In this document: positions 5,523 to 6,140 of the stretch, piece after piece
Layout of the letters: each line of letters starts with the position of its first letter
Numbering within the stretch: the first letter of the stretch is position 1
From: Chloroflexota bacterium
Lineage (GTDB): Bacteria; Chloroflexota; Anaerolineae; Anaerolineales; Anaerolineaceae
Direction of reading: 5' to 3'
Assembly: GCA_029265085.1 (NCBI GenBank)
Contig: JAJUJY010000220.1
Span: 1-6,140 of the forward strand
Length of the DNA stretch: 6,140 bases
Program-made: the position numbers and the translations under genes
The notes under the pieces: generated by a model
Database searches by the model: none
What the model saw: only the letters and a program-made list of their open reading frames with translations
Told to the model about the DNA's origin: nothing

Positions 5523-6140
5523 ATGATGAGATTTGATCGTTTTACCGAGCGTGCCCAAGAAGCTGCGCAGCGAGCTGCAGAGATTATTCAGCGCTACGGG
5601 CACAATCAAATTGATACAGAGCATATTTTATTGGCCTTGATTGAGCAGCCTCAAGGTGTCATCACCCAAATTTTAGAGATACTCAAGGTTGACCCCAATG
5701 CTCTATCCGAAAGATTGGATTATATTCTGCGCACCAGCCCCAAAGCGAGCATTTTTGGCGGTGGTGCCGGTCAGGTATTTATTACACCCCGCGTAAAGCG
5801 CATCGTGGACCTTGCCAACGAAGAAGCCAGCCGGTTAAAAGATGAATATATTTCGACTGAGCACCTTTTTTTGGCAATTCTGGCAGAACGTAATACGCCG
5901 GCCGCCCGCTTATTGGAAGGGGCTGGAATCACACGAGACCGGGTGAATGATGCGATTAATCAACTGCGCGGCGGCCAGCGGGTCACTGATCCACAGGCTG
6001 AAACCCGTTACCGCACCCTGGAAAAATATTCCCGCGACCTAACCACCCTCGCTCGTGAAGGGAAACTTGATCCGGTAATTGGCCGTGATAGTGAAATTTT
6101 ACGGGTCATGCAAATCCTATCACGCCGGACCAAGAACAAC
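5523..6140 (+). CDS. Clp/Hsp100 AAA+ ATPase (ClpB/ClpC type), N-terminal part, cut by right edge
   Basis: The frame is open from ATG 5523 to the window end and gives 206 residues. Two Clp N-domain repeats are visible. The first, about 4-70, contains [14 protein letters not shown] (2-15) and [16 protein letters not shown] (26-41). The second, about 85-148, contains [17 protein letters not shown] (86-102) and [12 protein letters not shown] (109-120). A linker, [21 protein letters not shown] (149-169), leads into the start of AAA+ domain 1 with [11 protein letters not shown] (182-192) and LSRRTKNN (199-206). The sequence stops just before the expected first Walker A loop. The full protein should be 800-900 residues and form an ATP-driven hexamer. 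If ClpC-like it would unfold substrates for ClpP; if ClpB-like it would resolve aggregates with DnaK. The start and first repeat resemble ClpC and the linker resembles ClpB. The deciding parts (middle coiled coil and ClpP-binding loop) are outside the window, so no symbol is given. Regulation is probably stress-linked. Confidence 0.93.
   Translation, partial: MMRFDRFTERAQEAAQRAAEIIQRYGHNQIDTEHILLALIEQPQGVITQILEILKVDPNALSERLDYILRTSPKASIFGGGAGQVFITPRVKRIVDLANEEASRLKDEYISTEHLFLAILAERNTPAARLLEGAGITRDRVNDAINQLRGGQRVTDPQAETRYRTLEKYSRDLTTLAREGKLDPVIGRDSEILRVMQILSRRTKNN

Overview
This window most likely comes from a member of the Chloroflexota, probably of the Anaerolineae. This is an inference from gene content: an Agl23-type (TIGR03663) membrane glycosyltransferase-like protein fused to NHL repeats, a Clp ATPase of mixed ClpB/ClpC character, and a tandem-GNAT protein. 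Base composition looks moderate by eye. I see no tRNA or rRNA gene, CRISPR array, insertion sequence or prophage, so this reads as ordinary chromosomal housekeeping and envelope territory rather than a mobile island.

Layout. At the left edge, the first 49 codons of an MFS-type transporter run leftwards out of the window. A 164-bp gap with two back-to-back sigma70-type promoters separates it from the dominant gene at 312-3770 (+). That gene encodes a 1152-residue polytopic membrane protein with a GT-C-like N-terminal part, a soluble domain and a six-blade NHL beta-propeller. It converges on a two-gene minus-strand unit, and a strong symmetrical hairpin between them can terminate transcription from both sides. 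Read in its own direction, the minus-strand unit is a 320-residue two-domain GNAT acetyltransferase (5207-4245), then after 18 bp a 126-residue four-TM protein of the 'phage holin 4_2' family (4226-3846).

A 315-bp AT-rich intergenic region (5208-5522) lies between the divergent GNAT gene and a Clp/Hsp100 ATPase gene. The Clp gene starts at 5523 and is cut by the right edge just before its first Walker A motif. This gap holds a consensus extended -10 promoter, an operator-like dyad immediately upstream of it, and a second weaker promoter overlapped by a degenerate CIRCE-like element. That arrangement suggests stress-regulated transcription of the Clp gene.

How the genes relate. The MFS gene and the Agl23-like gene are divergent and may share control through a dyad overlapping one -35 box. 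The GNAT and holin-family genes look co-transcribed. I see no pathway that ties all five genes together. The feature most worth a second look is the glycosyltransferase-NHL fusion; the regulatory architecture upstream of the Clp gene comes next.
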